Source of the DNA: Serratia surfactantfaciens
GTDB lineage: Bacteria > Pseudomonadota > Gammaproteobacteria > Enterobacterales > Enterobacteriaceae
Assembly (NCBI RefSeq): GCF_001642805.2
Contig: NZ_CP016948.1
Location: 3,596,001 to 3,660,000, forward strand
DNA: 64,000 nucleotides
Direction of reading: 5' to 3'
Below, piece by piece: positions 19,214 to 29,476 of this stretch. Position numbers and translations under genes: made by a program. Position 1 is the first letter of the stretch, and every line of letters begins with the position of its first letter. The notes beneath the pieces are model-generated. The model saw only the letters and a program-made list of their open reading frames with translations. It did no database searches and was not told where the DNA came from.

Positions 19214-20131
19214 CTATTCTGCCAGGCCAGAGCGCCGCAGCAGGCGAATTCGCTGTACGATGGCGACCCCCAGCAGCGTCAGGACGAAACCCGCCAACTG
19301 CACCAGCGACAGCGACTCGCCAAACAGCGCGTAAGCCTGCAGCGCCGCCGCCGGCGGTACCAGCAGCATCAGCGCGGTAATGCGAGTCAAATCGCCGTGG
19401 CGCACCATCCAGATGAACAGCGCGGTGCCGCCCAGCGACAAGACGCCGGCCGACCACAGCAGCGAGAACCACAGCGTTGGCGAATTATCCCAGGCACCGG
19501 AGCCCATCACGGCCGCCAATACGCCGGTCACGATCGCCGCGCCGAGATGCTGAATAGCGCCCGCCGCCCGCAGATCGGCCGCCGCCAGCGAAGACTTCTG
19601 CACCATGATGCCGATCGTCAGCGCAACGATGCTGCCAAAGCCCATCAGGATCGGCAGCAGCGCCATATTGCCGACGTCGATGCCGGTCAGCCGGGGGGAA
19701 AGCACCAGCGCAACGCCGATAAAACCGACGGCTAACCCGGCCCAGGAGCGCAATCCTATCGGTTTGCGCAGCACCAGCGCGAAAATCAGCGCGGTGAACA
19801 GCGGCTGCAAGCCGCCGATCAGCGACATCACACCAGCCGCCAGGCCGTTCGCCACCGCCCACCAGCTTGCGGCGAGGTAAACGCCGTTCATCAGCATGCC
19901 GGTCAGCAAGTGCATGACGAACTGGCGCCCCTTGGGCCAGGCGCAATGCAGCGCCAGCAGAGCGAATACCGCCGCGGCGATCAAAAAGCGAAAGGTCAGG
20001 AACAGGTTGGGATCGGCATGATCCGCCACCGCCCGCGCGGCGATAAATCCCGTCGACCAAATTAATATCAGGAAAAACGGCGCGATAAATGCCTGACGCC
20101 GATCGCGTTTTGCATTGTGGGTTATTTCCAT
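19214..20131 (-). CDS. EamA/DMT-family transporter
   Basis: A 305-residue inner-membrane protein with ten predicted segments in two EamA repeats. The first begins FFLILIWSTGFIAARAVADHADPNLFLTFRF, the usual opening of RhaT/EamA exporters. Members export amino acids or other small metabolites, but no substrate can be read here. It lies upstream of the ABC transporter operon on the same strand, separated from it by a hairpin and about 160 bases, so it is probably a separate unit. It is divergent from the CsaA-like gene. Confidence 0.82.
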   Translation of the reverse strand: MEITHNAKRDRRQAFIAPFFLILIWSTGFIAARAVADHADPNLFLTFRFLIAAAVFALLALHCAWPKGRQFVMHLLTGMLMNGVYLAASWWAVANGLAAGVMSLIGGLQPLFTALIFALVLRKPIGLRSWAGLAVGFIGVALVLSPRLTGIDVGNMALLPILMGFGSIVALTIGIMVQKSSLAAADLRAAGAIQHLGAAIVTGVLAAVMGSGAWDNSPTLWFSLLWSAGVLSLGGTALFIWMVRHGDLTRITALMLLVPPAAALQAYALFGESLSLVQLAGFVLTLLGVAIVQRIRLLRRSGLAE

Positions 20132-20424
20132 GTCACTACCTGAACAAATGCGATTGATGAATTACTGCCAAGCATACTAACCAATTTAACACTGTCTTAA
20201 CAGCGTTGGCGCAGCGCTCATACCAACGTACTCGCCCTAATCATCCGAAAATAAGGAGGTTTCAATTTTATATAATTTACAAAGCTTATAATTAACCCCA
20301 TCAGGTTACATAAATGTAAATTAATTACTACATCCGACGAGGAATATCTCTCCATTAGCCACATTGCCGGGATAATTTCCCTTTGCTAGCCTTCCTGAAG
20401 CCACTCAATTAACCGGACTGTCCC
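20132..20424. other. A/T-rich divergent promoter region
   Basis: These 293 bases between the EamA and CsaA-like genes are much more A/T-rich than their surroundings, with TTATATAATTTAC and TGTAAATTAATTAC runs. They must carry both divergent promoters. The base composition could favour H-NS or Lrp binding, but I see no clear operator and no coding frame. Confidence 0.4.
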
Positions 20425-20757
20425 ATGGCCGAAATCACTGATTTTATGAAGCTGGATATGCGTATCGGCGAAATTATTTCCGTGGAATATAACGACAAGG
20501 CGTTAAAGCCCGCCTATAAACTGCGTATTGATTTCGGTGAGGAAATTGGCATTAAAAACAGCTCGGCGCAATTATGCGAGAACTATAAGGAAGATGAACT
20601 GCTCGGCAGAAAAGTCATCTCCGTCGTTAATTTCCCCGCCAGACGGGTTGCCGGATTTAAATCCGAAGTGTTGGTACTTGCCGCGGTCACCAGGGATCAA
20701 GGCACTGTCTTGCTGAAACCCGATTTCGATGTCGAAATCGGCAGCAAGATTTCATAA
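20425..20757 (+). CDS. CsaA-like tRNA-binding OB-fold protein
   Basis: A 110-residue single-domain protein of the EMAPII/CsaA OB-fold type (LDMRIGEIISVE, YKLRIDFG, LGRKVISVVNFPARRVAGFKSEVLVLAA). It is the same size as Bacillus CsaA. Relatives bind tRNA or act as export-related chaperones. Here it is the first gene before an amino-acid dioxygenase (30 bases on) and a BrnQ transporter, an unusual setting. Its A/T content is somewhat higher than that of the flanking genes, which fits a more recent arrival. No catalytic role can be named. Confidence 0.8.
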   Translation: MAEITDFMKLDMRIGEIISVEYNDKALKPAYKLRIDFGEEIGIKNSSAQLCENYKEDELLGRKVISVVNFPARRVAGFKSEVLVLAAVTRDQGTVLLKPDFDVEIGSKIS

Positions 20758-20787
20758 CCGCCACATCATTCGTGAGGCAACCGAGAA

Positions 20788-21669
20788 ATGCGACAGTTAT
20801 CCCTGCTTGATGAAGTTAAGAAGGCCTACCAGGAACACCGCTCAGCCTTTATCCCCGGCGACACCATGCAAGAGATTCTGCTGGCGCTGGGCGCACGGCC
20901 GGAAGATTTCGCCAAGCTGCAGCAGGTCAGCGGCAATCTGGCGGACGACCCCACGCTGCCTTTCCGCAAGTCCAGAAACGGCCGCTTCTGTTTCGACTTC
21001 GATCGCGCCCAAATCGAACGGCTGGAGTTCCAGCCGTTCGTGCTTTCCGTCGAGGAAGACTTCATCCGCTACGATTCTGGCCAGGTCCGCCATTTTCGCG
21101 GCATCAACGACGATCTGCAGCTGAATACGGCCTTTCAGGCGCTGATGAAATTCAAAGCCTATGTGATCGACGGCGTAAGCGTGACGCCTCGCGCCCGGCT
21201 TAATCAGGATATCAACAAGTTCGTCTGCACCGTATTCAACCTGCGCACCGTCACCACGCCGCATATGCTGGGCGAACCGGCGCTGGAGGGCGTGCACAGC
21301 GACGGCGTCGACCACACCATGACAACTTTCCTCGGCTGCGACAACATGACCGCCGACAGCGCCAAGACTTTTATTCACGATATGCGCGAAACCAGCGGCA
21401 TCAAATTCGATCAGGCCCGGCAAGAGTTGATTCTGGGAGAAATACAGCACCGGCATTTCCTCGACACCCTGCTGATCGTCGACCACGAGCGCAAACACAG
21501 CCTCTCGCCGGTGGAAGCGCAGGACAAACGTAAAGATTCGACCCGCGACATGCTGATCTTCTTCACCCGCAAACCGGTCGAAGACGGCCACGTTTCTTTC
21601 GCCTACGACTCTTTCAAACCGCATATCGAAATCCCGCTGTCGATAGACATGGTGGCGCGCGCAAGCTGA
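20788..21669 (+). CDS. 2-oxoglutarate/Fe(II) dioxygenase, free L-amino-acid hydroxylase family
   Basis: A 293-residue protein of the 2OG-Fe_Oxy_2 group, whose characterised members hydroxylate free aliphatic amino acids such as L-isoleucine at C4. The iron motif HSD is at about 170-172 ([14 protein letters not shown]). A distal His lies in [14 protein letters not shown] (about 231-240), and an Arg near 250 could bind 2-oxoglutarate. No signal peptide is present. It is followed 209 bases later by a BrnQ-type branched-chain amino acid carrier, which supports isoleucine, leucine or valine as substrate. From memory, Serratia BsmA, linked to surface growth, belongs to this family; I could not check this. 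Confidence 0.82.
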   Translation: MRQLSLLDEVKKAYQEHRSAFIPGDTMQEILLALGARPEDFAKLQQVSGNLADDPTLPFRKSRNGRFCFDFDRAQIERLEFQPFVLSVEEDFIRYDSGQVRHFRGINDDLQLNTAFQALMKFKAYVIDGVSVTPRARLNQDINKFVCTVFNLRTVTTPHMLGEPALEGVHSDGVDHTMTTFLGCDNMTADSAKTFIHDMRETSGIKFDQARQELILGEIQHRHFLDTLLIVDHERKHSLSPVEAQDKRKDSTRDMLIFFTRKPVEDGHVSFAYDSFKPHIEIPLSIDMVARAS

Positions 21670-21878
21670 CGCAACGCCCGCAGCGCCTTGCCGGCCGCCG
21701 TTATTCATCATGGGCGGCCGGTTCACGCCAGGATAAACGGCGCTGCATTAATCAGGTTTTTATCGCCGAATTATTATATCCTGCCGGACGAAAATTTTTG
21801 CGGGCGCTCGCTGCCCTACGCGCCTGTCCTCTGCAGCCAGGCCGTTTATTTCATGAATACAGGCAGTGCCATACCGTT

Positions 21879-23201
21879 ATGACCAAGAAATTATCCTCGA
21901 AAGACATTATCGCCCTGGGCTTTATGACCTTCGCCCTGTTTGTCGGCGCCGGCAACATCATTTTCCCACCGCTGGTGGGACTGCAGTCCGGTGAGCATCT
22001 GTGGTCGGCCGCCCTCGGCTTTATGGTGACCGCCGTCGCTCTGCCGGTGATCGCCGTGATCGCGCTGGCGCGCGTCGGCGGCAGCATCAGCCTGCTGACC
22101 GGCCCAATCGGCCGCCGCGCCGGCCTGCTGCTGGCGACCGTCTGCTACCTGGCGCTTGGCCCGCTGTTCGCTACGCCACGAACCGCCAATGTCTCTTTCG
22201 CTCTCGGCATCGCGCCTTTCACCGGCGACGGCGCCCTGCCGCAGTTCATCTATAGCCTGCTGTTCTTTACCCTGGCGATGATCGTCTCGCTGTATCCCGG
22301 TCGCCTGCTCGATAACGTCGGTCATATTCTGGCACCGCTGAAAATTCTGGCGCTGGCTGCGCTCGGCATCGCCGCCCTGATCTGGCCCGCCGGCGCGCCG
22401 CTCTCCGCCGTCGGCAGCTATCAGGCATCGGCATTTTCCACCGGCTTCGTACAGGGTTATCAAACCATGGATACGCTGTCGGCGTTGATGTTCGGCTCCA
22501 TTATCGTCACCGCCGCCCGTTCACGCGGCGTCAGCGACAGCGGCCTGCTGCTGCGTTATACCCTGTGGGCCAGCCTGATCGCCGGTGTCGGCCTGACGCT
22601 GGTCTATATCTGCATGTTCAAGCTCGGCGCCGGCAGCGGCAGCCTGGTCGGGAGCGGCGCTCAGGATGGCGCAGCGATCCTGCACGCCTATGTGCAGCAC
22701 ACCTTCGGCGATCTGGGCAGCGTCTTTATGGCGGTGCTGATGTTCATCGCTTGCCTGGTGACGGCGGTCGGCATGACCTGCGCCTGCGCGGACTTCTTCT
22801 CCCGCTACCTGCCGCTTTCTTATCGCACGCTGGTGGTCCTGCTCGCCCTCTTCGCCATGCTGGTTTCCAACATGGGGCTGACCAATCTGATCCGCGTCTC
22901 GCTGCCGGTGTTGACGGCGATCTACCCGCCCTGCATCGCGCTGGTGTTGCTCAGCTTCAGCCAGAACCGCTGGCGCAGCGCCAAACGCGTCTTCGTGCCG
23001 GTGATCGCCACCAGCCTGGCGTTCGGCCTGGCCGACGGTCTGAATTCCTCCAGCTTCAGCGGCCTGCTGCCCGCCTGGTTCGACACGCTGCCGCTGGCCG
23101 AACAGGGCCTGGTCTGGCTGCAGCCGACGCTGTTGGTGCTGTTGCTGGCGGCGGCTTATGACCGGTTGCGCAGCGCCGAAAGCGCCAACGCCGCGTCGTA
23201 A
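21879..23201 (+). CDS. BrnQ-type branched-chain amino acid transporter
   Basis: A 440-residue LIVCS-family Na+-coupled carrier with about twelve segments. It opens [26 protein letters not shown], close to E. coli BrnQ. I set the start at ATG 21879; the frame continues upstream to 21798 without similarity. It imports leucine, isoleucine or valine. In E. coli, brnQ lies beside phoR and proY, so this is probably a second BrnQ copy, adjacent to an amino-acid hydroxylase. It converges on tktA with a strong shared terminator. Confidence 0.88.
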   Translation: MTKKLSSKDIIALGFMTFALFVGAGNIIFPPLVGLQSGEHLWSAALGFMVTAVALPVIAVIALARVGGSISLLTGPIGRRAGLLLATVCYLALGPLFATPRTANVSFALGIAPFTGDGALPQFIYSLLFFTLAMIVSLYPGRLLDNVGHILAPLKILALAALGIAALIWPAGAPLSAVGSYQASAFSTGFVQGYQTMDTLSALMFGSIIVTAARSRGVSDSGLLLRYTLWASLIAGVGLTLVYICMFKLGAGSGSLVGSGAQDGAAILHAYVQHTFGDLGSVFMAVLMFIACLVTAVGMTCACADFFSRYLPLSYRTLVVLLALFAMLVSNMGLTNLIRVSLPVLTAIYPPCIALVLLSFSQNRWRSAKRVFVPVIATSLAFGLADGLNSSSFSGLLPAWFDTLPLAEQGLVWLQPTLLVLLLAAAYDRLRSAESANAAS

Positions 23202-23217
23202 GCGCAGGTTTCGTCCA

Positions 23218-23251
23218 TAAAAAAAGCCGGTCATGATGACCGGCTTTTTTA
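23218..23251. terminator. Bidirectional terminator between brnQ-like gene and tktA
   Basis: AAAAAGCCGGTCA-tga-TGACCGGCTTTTTT is a perfect 13-bp stem with A and T tails on both sides. It serves both convergent genes. Confidence 0.9.
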
Positions 23252-23270
23252 TCGGCTGACGCCAGGCGGC

Positions 23271-25265
23271 TTACTTCAGCAGCGCCTGCGCCTTGGCCAC
23301 CACGTTGTCCACGGTGAAGCCAAACTCGGCGAACAGCTGCTCCGCCGGCGCCGACTCACCGAAGGTGGTCATGCCCACGATGGCGCCGTTCAGCCCCACG
23401 TACTTGTACCAGTAGTCCGCGATACCCGCTTCCACCGCCACGCGCGCCGTTACCGCCGCCGGCAGCACCGACTCGCGGTACGCCGCATCCTGCTTGTCGA
23501 ACGCATCGGTCGACGGCATCGACACCACGCGCACCTTGCGGCCCGCCGCGGTCAGCTTGTCCGCCGCTTCCACCGTGATGCCCACTTCGGAGCCGGTGGC
23601 GATCAGGATGACGTCCGGCGTGCCCGCGCAGTCTTTCAGCACGTAGCCGCCGCGGTACACGTTCGCCAGCTGCTCTGCGGTGCGCGGCTGCTGGGTCAGG
23701 TTCTGGCGCGAGAACACCAGCGTGGTCGGGCCGTCGTTGCGCTCGATGCCGTACTGCCACGCCACCGCCGATTCCACCTGGTCGCACGGGCGCCAGGTGC
23801 TCATGTTCGGGGTCACGCGCAGGCTCGCCAGCTGCTCCACCGGCTGGTGGGTCGGGCCGTCTTCGCCCAGACCGATGGAGTCGTGGGTGTAGACGAACAC
23901 GTTGCGCAGCTTCATCAGCGCCGCCATGCGCACCGCGTTGCGGGCGTATTCCACGAACATCAGGAAGGTCGCCGAGTACGGCAGGAAGCCGCCGTGCAGC
24001 GCGATGCCGTTGGTGATGGCGGTCATGCCGAACTCGCGCACGCCGTAATGAATGTAGTTGCCCGCCGGGTCAACGTTCAGCGCTTTCGAGCCGGACCACA
24101 TGGTCAGGTTGCTCGGCGCCAGGTCGGCGGAGCCGCCCAGGAACTCCGGCAGCACCTTGCCGAACGCTTCCAGCGCGTTCTGCGACGCCTTGCGGCTGGC
24201 GATGTTGGCCGGGTTGGCCTGCAGTTTTTCCACGAACGCTTTGGCGTCGGCTTTCCAGTCGGCCGGCAGCTCGCCGTTCATGCGGCGCTTGAACTCGGCA
24301 GCCTGCTCCGGGAAGGCCTTGGCGTAGGCGGCGAACTTGTCGTTCCAGGCCGCTTCCTTGGCCTGACCGGCTTCCTTGGCGTCCCACTGGGCGTAGATGT
24401 CCTGCGGGATTTCAAAGGCGGCGTATTTCCAGCCCAGCGCTTCGCGGGTGGCGGCCACTTCGGCTGCGCCCAGCGCGGCGCCGTGCACGTCATGGGTACC
24501 GGCCTTGTTCGGCGAACCGAAGCCGATAACGGTCTTGCACATCAGCAGCGACGGCTTGTCGGTCACCTTGCGGGCTTCTTCAATCGCCGCCTTGATGGCG
24601 TCCGGGTTGTGGCCGTCGACGTTGCGCACCACGTGCCAGCCGTAGGCTTCGAAACGCAGGGCGGTGTCGTCGGTGAACCAGCCGTCGACGTGGCCGTCGA
24701 TGGAGATGCCGTTGTCATCGTAGAAAGCGGTCAGCTTGCCGAGCTTGAGGGTGCCGGCCAGGGAGCAGACTTCGTGCGAGATACCTTCCATCATGCAGCC
24801 GTCGCCCATGAAGGCGTAGGTGTGGTGGTCGACGATGTCGTGGCCAGGGCGGTTGAACTGCGCCGCCAGGGTGCGTTCGGCGATGGCGAAGCCGACGGCG
24901 TTGGCGATGCCCTGGCCCAGCGGGCCGGTGGTGGTCTCAACGCCCGGGGTGTAGCCGTACTCCGGGTGGCCCGGGGTTTTGGAATGCAGCTGACGGAAGT
25001 TCTCCAGCTCGCGCATCGGCAGGTCGTAGCCGGTGAGGTGCAGGAGGCTGTAAATCAACATGGAGCCGTGGCCGTTGGAGAGCACGAAACGGTCGCGGTC
25101 AGCCCAGTGCGGGTTAGTCGGGTTGTGGTTGAGGTAGTCACGCCACAGGACTTCGGCGATGTCCGCCATGCCCATAGGGGCACCCGGGTGGCCGGAATTT
25201 GCTTTTTGTACGGCGTCCATGCTGAGTGCGCGGATGGCGTTGGCAAGCTCTTTACGAGAGGACAT
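23271..25265 (-). CDS. tktA: Transketolase
   Basis: A 664-residue thiamine-diphosphate enzyme of the pentose phosphate pathway that moves two-carbon ketol units between sugar phosphates. The ThDP motif begins [18 protein letters not shown] (about 155-172) and runs to the Asn of FYDDN. Substrate and Mg residues follow in the Pyr domain ([18 protein letters not shown], about 469-486). It starts at ATG 25265 ([12 protein letters not shown]). It is divergent from loiP, as in E. coli, where tktA and yggG are neighbours. Confidence 0.97.
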   Translation of the reverse strand: MSSRKELANAIRALSMDAVQKANSGHPGAPMGMADIAEVLWRDYLNHNPTNPHWADRDRFVLSNGHGSMLIYSLLHLTGYDLPMRELENFRQLHSKTPGHPEYGYTPGVETTTGPLGQGIANAVGFAIAERTLAAQFNRPGHDIVDHHTYAFMGDGCMMEGISHEVCSLAGTLKLGKLTAFYDDNGISIDGHVDGWFTDDTALRFEAYGWHVVRNVDGHNPDAIKAAIEEARKVTDKPSLLMCKTVIGFGSPNKAGTHDVHGAALGAAEVAATREALGWKYAAFEIPQDIYAQWDAKEAGQAKEAAWNDKFAAYAKAFPEQAAEFKRRMNGELPADWKADAKAFVEKLQANPANIASRKASQNALEAFGKVLPEFLGGSADLAPSNLTMWSGSKALNVDPAGNYIHYGVREFGMTAITNGIALHGGFLPYSATFLMFVEYARNAVRMAALMKLRNVFVYTHDSIGLGEDGPTHQPVEQLASLRVTPNMSTWRPCDQVESAVAWQYGIERNDGPTTLVFSRQNLTQQPRTAEQLANVYRGGYVLKDCAGTPDVILIATGSEVGITVEAADKLTAAGRKVRVVSMPSTDAFDKQDAAYRESVLPAAVTARVAVEAGIADYWYKYVGLNGAIVGMTTFGESAPAEQLFAEFGFTVDNVVAKAQALLK

Positions 25266-25503
25266 GTTTTACTCCAGGTCGGATAAAAAAAGCAGTCAAG
25301 TTCCCTATTTTCTCAGACTCCACATCACAACGGCAATCCCTAATGCCAAATGAGAGCGAGTTCACCACTTATTAGCACGATTGGACGCTTTTTCGGAATA
25401 ACACTATTCTCGCCCCGGCTGGCGTACACTAGGCTCTTGCGACAAGATTTCCTCCAAGCAAAATGACTTTTTTACCTTGTTACCTTCACAGGAAGATGGC
25501 GTT

Positions 25504-26256
25504 ATGAAGATCCGTACCTCTTTGATTGCGTTGGGCATTGCCACCTTGGCAACCGGCTGTCAAAACCTGAACACCGAAACCTTGATGCAGTCCGGCGCGC
25601 AGGCGTTCCAGGCGGCGACCCTGAGCAACAACGACGTTAAGGCCCTGAGTGATAAATCCTGCGCCGAGATGGACAGCAAGGCACAAATCGCGCCAGCCGA
25701 CAGCACCTACGCCAAGCGCCTCAACAAAATCGCCGCGGCGCTGGGCGACAACATCAACGGCACCCCGGCCAACTACAAGGTCTACGTGACCAAAGACGTC
25801 AACGCCTGGGCGATGGCCAACGGCTGCATCCGCGTTTACAGCGGCCTGATGGACATGATGAACGACAACGAAGTGGAAGGCGTGCTGGGCCACGAAATGG
25901 GCCACGTGGCGCTGGGCCACACCCGCAAGGCGATGCAGGTGGCTTACGGCACCGTGGCGCTGCGCACCGCGGCGTCCTCCGCCGGCGGCGTCATCGGTTC
26001 ACTGTCGCAGTCGCAGCTGGCAGACATCGGCGAGAAGCTGGTCAGCGCCCAGTTCTCGCAGAAGCAGGAAAGCGAAGCGGATGATTACTCGTTCGATCTG
26101 CTGAAAAAACGCGGCATCGATCCGAACGGTCTGGCCACCAGCTTCGAGAAGCTGGCCCAGATGGAAGCCGGCCGCCAGAGCAGCCTGTTCGACGATCACC
26201 CTTCTTCCCAAGCGCGCGCGCAGCACATTCGCGATCGCATCGCCGCAGAGAAATAA
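25504..26256 (+). CDS. loiP: M48-family outer-membrane-associated metalloprotease LoiP (YggG)
   Basis: A 250-residue lipoprotein. The signal peptide ends in the lipobox LATGC, so Cys18 would be lipidated. The M48 zinc site is HEMGH (in VLGHEMGHVALGH, about 126-138), and the third ligand is in ESEADDYSFDLL. I use ATG 25504; a TTG further up would place extra residues before the signal peptide. In E. coli, LoiP is a low-osmolarity-induced protease of the outer membrane periplasmic face. The position next to tktA matches E. coli. Confidence 0.93.
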   Translation: MKIRTSLIALGIATLATGCQNLNTETLMQSGAQAFQAATLSNNDVKALSDKSCAEMDSKAQIAPADSTYAKRLNKIAAALGDNINGTPANYKVYVTKDVNAWAMANGCIRVYSGLMDMMNDNEVEGVLGHEMGHVALGHTRKAMQVAYGTVALRTAASSAGGVIGSLSQSQLADIGEKLVSAQFSQKQESEADDYSFDLLKKRGIDPNGLATSFEKLAQMEAGRQSSLFDDHPSSQARAQHIRDRIAAEK

Positions 26257-26261
26257 CCGCA

Positions 26262-26292
26262 AGAACGCCCGGCGATTGCCGGGCGTTTTTTT
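26262..26292. terminator. Bidirectional terminator between loiP and the catabolic operon
   Basis: AACGCCCGGC-gatt-GCCGGGCGTT is followed by TTTTT on the plus strand. It ends loiP and, in the opposite direction, the large minus-strand operon. Confidence 0.85.
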
Positions 26293-26297
26293 CCGTC

Positions 26298-27941
26298 TCA
26301 ATACAGCGTTTTCTGCGGCGGCCCGGCGAAGGTCAGCGGCCCGACCTGCTTCATGTCCACCTCTACCACCGACGGCCCCGGGTAGTTGATCGCCTCGGCC
26401 AGCACGCCGTTGAACTGTGCCGCTGCGTCCACCTTCCAGGCTTTCAGCCCCATCGCTTCGGCGATCTGGGTGAAGGCCGGCGTGTGCAGCTCGTTGTAAT
26501 ACTGGCGCCCGGCGAAGTACTTGTCCTGAATGCCGCGCATCACGCCATAGCCGCCGTCGTTCATGATCAGCAGGGTGATATTCACCTGTTCCTGCGCCAT
26601 GGTCGCCAGCTCGCCCAGGCCCAGCGCCAGACCGCCGTCGCCCACCAGCCCCACCACCTTGCGCTGCGGGTTGGCAATCGCGGTGCCGATGGCCATCGGC
26701 AGCCCCATGCCGATGGCGCCCGCCAGCGAGTGAATGTTACACAGCGGCGAGATCGCGCGGAACAAACGGCTGCCCCAGACGCTGCCGGAAACGGTGATAT
26801 CGCGCACCAGCAATCCATCCTGCGGCAGCGCGGCGTCGATGGCGTCATTGAGTTTGGCGTATTCACCGGACTGCTGACGCAGCGCGTTCTCCGCCTGCCG
26901 CACCGCTCCGGCGATCTCGGCATCCCACTCGGCGTTGACCTTCTCGCCGGGGGCCAGCCGCGCCGCCAGCGCCGTCAGCAACGCGACGCAGTCACCGTTG
27001 ACCTGCTCATCGGCCAGGTAATTGCGGTTGGCCGCCGCCGGATCAATGTCGATCTGCACCAGCGGGCGCGGCAGCGGCAGCGTCCAGGTGCGGGTTTCAT
27101 TACTGCGCAGGCGCGAACCGGCCACCAGCGTCAGATCGCACTGCGTCAGGATCGCTTCGATGCTCGGTGAGTTATGGAACGCCCGTAGGCTACGTGGATG
27201 GCTGTCCGGCAGAATGCCGCGCCCGTGGGTGCTGGAGATTACCGCCACGCCGGCGTCCGCCAGCTTGCGCACCGCGTCGCCGCAGGCCAAGGCGCCGCCG
27301 CCTAACCACAGCAGCGGACGCTTGGCCTGTTTCAACCGCTGATGCAGCCGCTCCACCGCCGCATCATCCGCCTTCGGCAATGGCGCCGGCGCCAACGGTT
27401 CGCTCAGCACCGAACGGGAAACCAGGCTGCTTTGAATATCGATCGGGATCTCGACCGCCACCGGGCCGCAGGGCACGGTTTGCGCATCCAGGATCGCCCG
27501 CTGGATCACCGCCACCGCCTGCTCAGGCGAATTGACCCGATAAGCGCGCTTGGAGCAGGCGCGCAGGAAGCCGAGCTGATCGCGGGTTTCATGAATAAAG
27601 CCGGCGTCGGCGTCCAGATAGGCTTTCTCTACCTGGCCGGTGATATGCAACAGCGGCGTGTTGGCGTTGAACGCCTCAATCATCGCCCCCACCGCGTTGC
27701 CGGCGCCGGCGCCGGTGCTGGTCAACGCCACGCCCAGACCGGAGAAGCGCCCGTGCGCGTCGGCCATGGTGACCGCACCGGCTTCGCCGCGCGCCGGCAC
27801 GAAACGGATCTTATCGCGCTGCCCCACCGCATCGGCGATCGGCAGATTATGAATCGAAATGATGCCGTACATCGCCGACACCGCGTACTGTTCCAGAGTC
27901 CGGGCTATCGCCTCGCCAACCGTGATTTTATCGCTCATCAT
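26298..27941 (-). CDS. Thiamine-diphosphate enzyme, benzoylformate decarboxylase/acetolactate synthase-like
   Basis: A 547-residue ThDP enzyme with the usual Pyr, central and PP domains. The cofactor-activating Glu is in ARGEAGAVTMADAHGR (about 50-65). The diphosphate motif is VGDGGLALGLGELATMAQ, ending in the NDGGYG part (about 438-466). Members of this superfamily decarboxylate 2-oxo acids or join or cleave C-C bonds. The next gene upstream is an aldehyde dehydrogenase, an arrangement that suits 2-oxo acid to aldehyde to acid. Two ATG codons are possible (27941, 27938); AAGAAGG lies just upstream. It is the last gene of the catabolic operon. Confidence 0.82.
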   Translation of the reverse strand: MMSDKITVGEAIARTLEQYAVSAMYGIISIHNLPIADAVGQRDKIRFVPARGEAGAVTMADAHGRFSGLGVALTSTGAGAGNAVGAMIEAFNANTPLLHITGQVEKAYLDADAGFIHETRDQLGFLRACSKRAYRVNSPEQAVAVIQRAILDAQTVPCGPVAVEIPIDIQSSLVSRSVLSEPLAPAPLPKADDAAVERLHQRLKQAKRPLLWLGGGALACGDAVRKLADAGVAVISSTHGRGILPDSHPRSLRAFHNSPSIEAILTQCDLTLVAGSRLRSNETRTWTLPLPRPLVQIDIDPAAANRNYLADEQVNGDCVALLTALAARLAPGEKVNAEWDAEIAGAVRQAENALRQQSGEYAKLNDAIDAALPQDGLLVRDITVSGSVWGSRLFRAISPLCNIHSLAGAIGMGLPMAIGTAIANPQRKVVGLVGDGGLALGLGELATMAQEQVNITLLIMNDGGYGVMRGIQDKYFAGRQYYNELHTPAFTQIAEAMGLKAWKVDAAAQFNGVLAEAINYPGPSVVEVDMKQVGPLTFAGPPQKTLY

Positions 27942-27990
27942 CTGCCTTCTTAGGGTATTCGTTATTAGGATTATGCGTAGAGGTGTCGGC

Positions 27991-29460
27991 CTAGTCGCTC
28001 CAGCGGTTCACCTGATGGCTCAGCGCCAGATACAGGCTTTTCTGCTGCATGTAGGCCTTGATGCCGTTCAGGCCTTTTTCGCGGCCCAGCCCGCTTTCCT
28101 TGAAACCGCCGAACGGCGTGGAAATCGAGAACGTTTTGTAGGTGTTGACCCAGACGGTGCCGGTTTCCAGCCGTTCCGCCAACGCCATCGCCCGCGGGAA
28201 ATCACGGCTCCAGATGCCGGCCGCCAGGCCGTACACCGAGTCATTGGCCTGTTCAATCAGCCGTTGTTCGTCGTCGAACGGCAGCGCCACCAGCACCGGC
28301 CCGAAGATCTCCTCCTGGCAGACGCGAGCGTCGTTGTTCAATCCTTCGATGATGGTCGGCAGGTAATAACTGCCGTTCGCCAACTGCGGATCGGCCGGCG
28401 CTTCGCCGCCGATGAGCACCCGGCCGCCCTCCTGCCGCGCCAGCGCCACGTAGTCCGCCACGCTTTGCCGATGTTTGGCGCTGATCAGCGGACCAAGATG
28501 CACACCCGGCACCAGCGGGTTGCCGATGCGCAACCCCGCCGTCAGTTCGGTCAAGCGCGCCAGCAACGGCTGATACAGCGAACGATGCACGAACAGCCGC
28601 GAACCGGCGATGCACGCCTGGCCGGCGGAGCTGAAAATGCCGTAACAGATGCCGCGCGCCGCCTGTTCCAGATCGGCGTCCTCCAGCACGATGGTCGGCG
28701 ATTTACCGCCCAGCTCCAGCGACGTGGGGATCAGCTTGTCGGCGGCGATGTGCGCCAAATGGCGCCCGGTGCCGGTACCGCCGGTAAAGGCGATCTTTTT
28801 CACCAGCGGATGACGCGCCAACGCCTCGCCGATCACCGAACCTTTGCCCGGCAATACGCTGAGCAACCCGGCCGGCAGACCCGCCTGTTCGAACAGCTCA
28901 GCCAGCTTCAGCGCCATCAGGGGCGTGGCTTCGGCCGGTTTGAGCACCACCGCGTTGCCCGCCGCCAGCGCCGGCGCCACCTTCTGCATTTCGCTGGCGA
29001 TCGGCGAATTCCACGGCGTAATGGCGGCGATCACCCCCATCGGCTGATACTGGCTGAGCGTCATCACCTCGGCGCTACGCGGAGTCGGCAACTCGCCTTC
29101 CAACACTTCGCAGGCGGCGGCGAAGTAGCGCGCGGTCGCCGCCGCGCTGGCCACCAGGCCGCGGGTTTCCGCCAGCGGCTTGCCGTTGTCGCGGGTCTGC
29201 AGCTCGGCCAACTGCTCCTGCTGCGCCAGGATCAGGTTGCTGACGCGGTAGAGGATCGAGGCGCGCTGATGCGGCACCAACCCGCGCCACTCCGGCGCGC
29301 GCCAGGCGCGTTCCGCCGCCTCCACCGCCTCGTTCACGTCCTCGACGTTAGCGGCGCGCAGACGCGCGTTGACGCTGCCGTCGGCCGGGAATACCGAAGT
29401 CATCTCTTCGCCACGCCCTTCACGCCAGCGCCCGGCGACAAAAATATTCAATCGTTCCAT
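27991..29460 (-). CDS. NAD(P)-dependent aldehyde dehydrogenase of the catabolic operon
   Basis: A 489-residue aldehyde dehydrogenase. Catalytic Cys is in SSAGQACIAGSRL (about 288-300) and the Glu in LELGGKSPTIV. Nucleotide-fold motifs ITPWNSP and FTGGTGTGR are present. ATG 29460 follows an AGGAG seven bases away. The sequence resembles the betaine aldehyde and hydroxymuconic semialdehyde dehydrogenase branch more than GabD. The substrate is presumably an aldehyde made by the neighbouring ThDP enzyme or from ring-cleavage products. It follows the aspartate dehydrogenase gene by 16 bases. Confidence 0.85.
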   Translation of the reverse strand: MERLNIFVAGRWREGRGEEMTSVFPADGSVNARLRAANVEDVNEAVEAAERAWRAPEWRGLVPHQRASILYRVSNLILAQQEQLAELQTRDNGKPLAETRGLVASAAATARYFAAACEVLEGELPTPRSAEVMTLSQYQPMGVIAAITPWNSPIASEMQKVAPALAAGNAVVLKPAEATPLMALKLAELFEQAGLPAGLLSVLPGKGSVIGEALARHPLVKKIAFTGGTGTGRHLAHIAADKLIPTSLELGGKSPTIVLEDADLEQAARGICYGIFSSAGQACIAGSRLFVHRSLYQPLLARLTELTAGLRIGNPLVPGVHLGPLISAKHRQSVADYVALARQEGGRVLIGGEAPADPQLANGSYYLPTIIEGLNNDARVCQEEIFGPVLVALPFDDEQRLIEQANDSVYGLAAGIWSRDFPRAMALAERLETGTVWVNTYKTFSISTPFGGFKESGLGREKGLNGIKAYMQQKSLYLALSHQVNRWSD

Positions 29461-29476
29461 GCTTCGCTCCTGCCCT

